Positions 63,009 to 64,000 of a DNA stretch of 64,000 bases are shown in pieces (the first letter of the stretch is position 1; the number at the start of each line of letters is the position of its first letter). A program made the translations under genes and the position numbers. This DNA comes from CAWHQZ01 sp963831645 (lineage in GTDB: Bacteria; Pseudomonadota; Alphaproteobacteria; Rhizobiales; Aestuariivirgaceae): positions 62,001-126,000 of the forward strand of contig CAWHQZ010000014.1 in the NCBI GenBank assembly GCA_963831645.1, in the 5' to 3' direction. The notes beneath the pieces are model-generated. The model worked only from the letters and a program-made list of their open reading frames with translations. It was not told the origin of the DNA and searched no databases.

Positions 63009-64000
63009 TCACACCTTGCCGGCGTAGGTCGGAAACTCGCCCAGCTTCCGATAGCTCTCGTGGCAGCGCATCAGCTTCGCCTCATCGATCGCAACCCCGA
63101 GCCCCGGGGCCTCGATGCGTCCCCATGCGGGGCCGTCGGCGATCGGCAGCCGCTCGCTGAGGATATCGTCTTCCATGATCTGCGCGGTCTGCTGGTTGCC
63201 CAGGGCCGCGTTGGGGGCGGCGAGCATCACGTGCTGCCCGGCGGCCGCCGTCAGGCCCAGCTCGCCATGCGTATGCTTGCAGACCTGCCAGCCCTCCATG
63301 TGGCTGACGTGGTTCAACGTGTGCCAGCGCAGCAGCGAGCCGACCCAGTACTGGCTGAAACAGAGGTATTCGCCGCACCGGCTCTTGATCAGCCGATAGG
63401 CATCGGCCTCCCGCCCCAGGCCCTCGTTGACGCACAACGGCACGTCGAGGCGGGCGCGCAGCTCGAGCATGTTTTCGACCGGATCGATCCGCACCGGGGC
63501 CTCGGCGAAGTCGAGATCGAAACGGCCGTGCCACCGTTTCAGAAGACGAAGCGCCTGCGGCTTGGTCCACATCTGGTTCGACGTCGATGCGGATCTTTCC
63601 CTGCGGGCCGATTGCGTCGCGCAGGGCCTCCAGCATCGCTTCCTCTTTCGCCTCATCGATGCCGACCTTGATGTAGTAGACGCGGTAGCCCCGTTGCACG
63701 CCGTCGCGGGCCTGCCGCGCAACCTCCTCCGGGACGTCCCATTCCATGTAGTAGAAGTAGTCGACAGCATCGCGCATGGCGCCGCCGAACAGCCGGTAGA
63801 GAGGCTGCCCGCATTCCTTGCCGCACAGATCCCACATGGCCATGTCGATGCCCGCATAGGCGAAGTTGCCGGTCATCGGCTGAAAGGCCCACACGCCATG
63901 AATGCCGAGGTCGCGATGGATCGCCTCCTTGTCCCAGGGGTCGCGGCCGACGACCAGCGGCGCCATGGACTTCACCGCGCTCTCGATGCCGGCGGTATCG
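63009..64000 (-). pseudogene. Mandelate racemase/enolase-superfamily enzyme, frameshifted, 5' end outside window
   Basis: The frame open at the right edge reads YAGIDMAMWDLCGKECGQPL, YRLFGGA, GYRVYYIKVGIDEAKEEAM and IRIDV. After a shift at about 63575 (probably an extra G, GTCGAACCAG for GTCAACCAG) it continues NQMWTKPQALRLLKRWHGRF, DFAEAPVRIDPVENMLELRA, PLCVNEGLGREADAYRL and VCKHTHGELGLTAAAGQHVM. The metal-ligand Asp, Glu, Glu pattern and the late His fit sugar-acid dehydratases or racemases of the superfamily. Substrate unknown. Confidence 0.82.

Noticed and set aside
1..64000. CRISPR arrays, rRNA genes, phage structural genes or conjugation genes
   Set aside because: No regularly spaced short repeats, rRNA-like sequence, or recognisable integrase, portal, relaxase or VirB-type proteins were found on either strand.

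Overview
The window reads as chromosome of a high-GC alphaproteobacterium, most likely Hyphomicrobiales (rhizobial/methylotroph-like). The pointers are a DUF992 protein, a DUF1127 protein, rhizobial-style PAS histidine kinase and IS66/IS5 sequences, an RbsABC/TRAP catabolic style, and a PQQ, glutathione-formaldehyde and two-subunit NAD formate dehydrogenase complement. The genus cannot be fixed from sequence alone.

Region 1 (1-24,600) is a decayed accessory region. It is punctuated by four same-strand copies of the 3' end of a tRNA-Leu(CAA)-like gene, ending in CCA at 4215, 12387, 16671 and 24598; three of them carry related 160-270 bp upstream flanks. This looks like stacked integration (att) scars with no integrase left in view. 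Between the scars lie a Ku-like fragment, broken adenylate cyclase and histidine kinase genes, an IS66 element with an exact 8-bp target duplication, an exported DyP-type peroxidase locus, an outer-membrane protein, a radical SAM/SPASM plus LPLAT-like locus split by an IS5 element and facing a 63-aa peptide gene, a PEP-CTERM-like tail fragment, an exported polysaccharide lyase, a DUF992 protein, hipBA, and a TetR/NmrA pair.

Region 2 (24,600-43,000) is stress and catabolic. It holds a broken esterase, an antitoxin/RES toxin pair followed on the same strand by hsp20 and lon, then an SDR, a DSD1-like PLP enzyme and an RbsBAC-type ABC importer divergent from a FadR-type regulator. A DUF1127 protein, a second SDR, a DctPQM TRAP transporter, an amidase, a cytochrome c and a PQQ-type sugar dehydrogenase follow. 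Many of these carry one-base frameshifts.

Region 3 (43,000-63,000) is a coherent C1/alcohol oxidation block. It contains a PQQ-system ABC transporter pair, Gfa and class III alcohol dehydrogenase (formaldehyde to formate), pqqABCDE, a D-Ala-D-Ala carboxypeptidase, a GYD protein, an S41 protease and TusA. After these come a two-subunit NAD-linked formate dehydrogenase and its molybdenum-cofactor genes fdhD-mobA-mobB-moeA. Together they could take alcohol or formaldehyde to formate and CO2 with NADH, but no intact quinoprotein dehydrogenase lies in the window. The window ends inside a frameshifted mandelate racemase/enolase-superfamily gene.

The density of single-base frameshifts is striking. 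Whether these are true pseudogenes or base-calling errors cannot be decided from the sequence.
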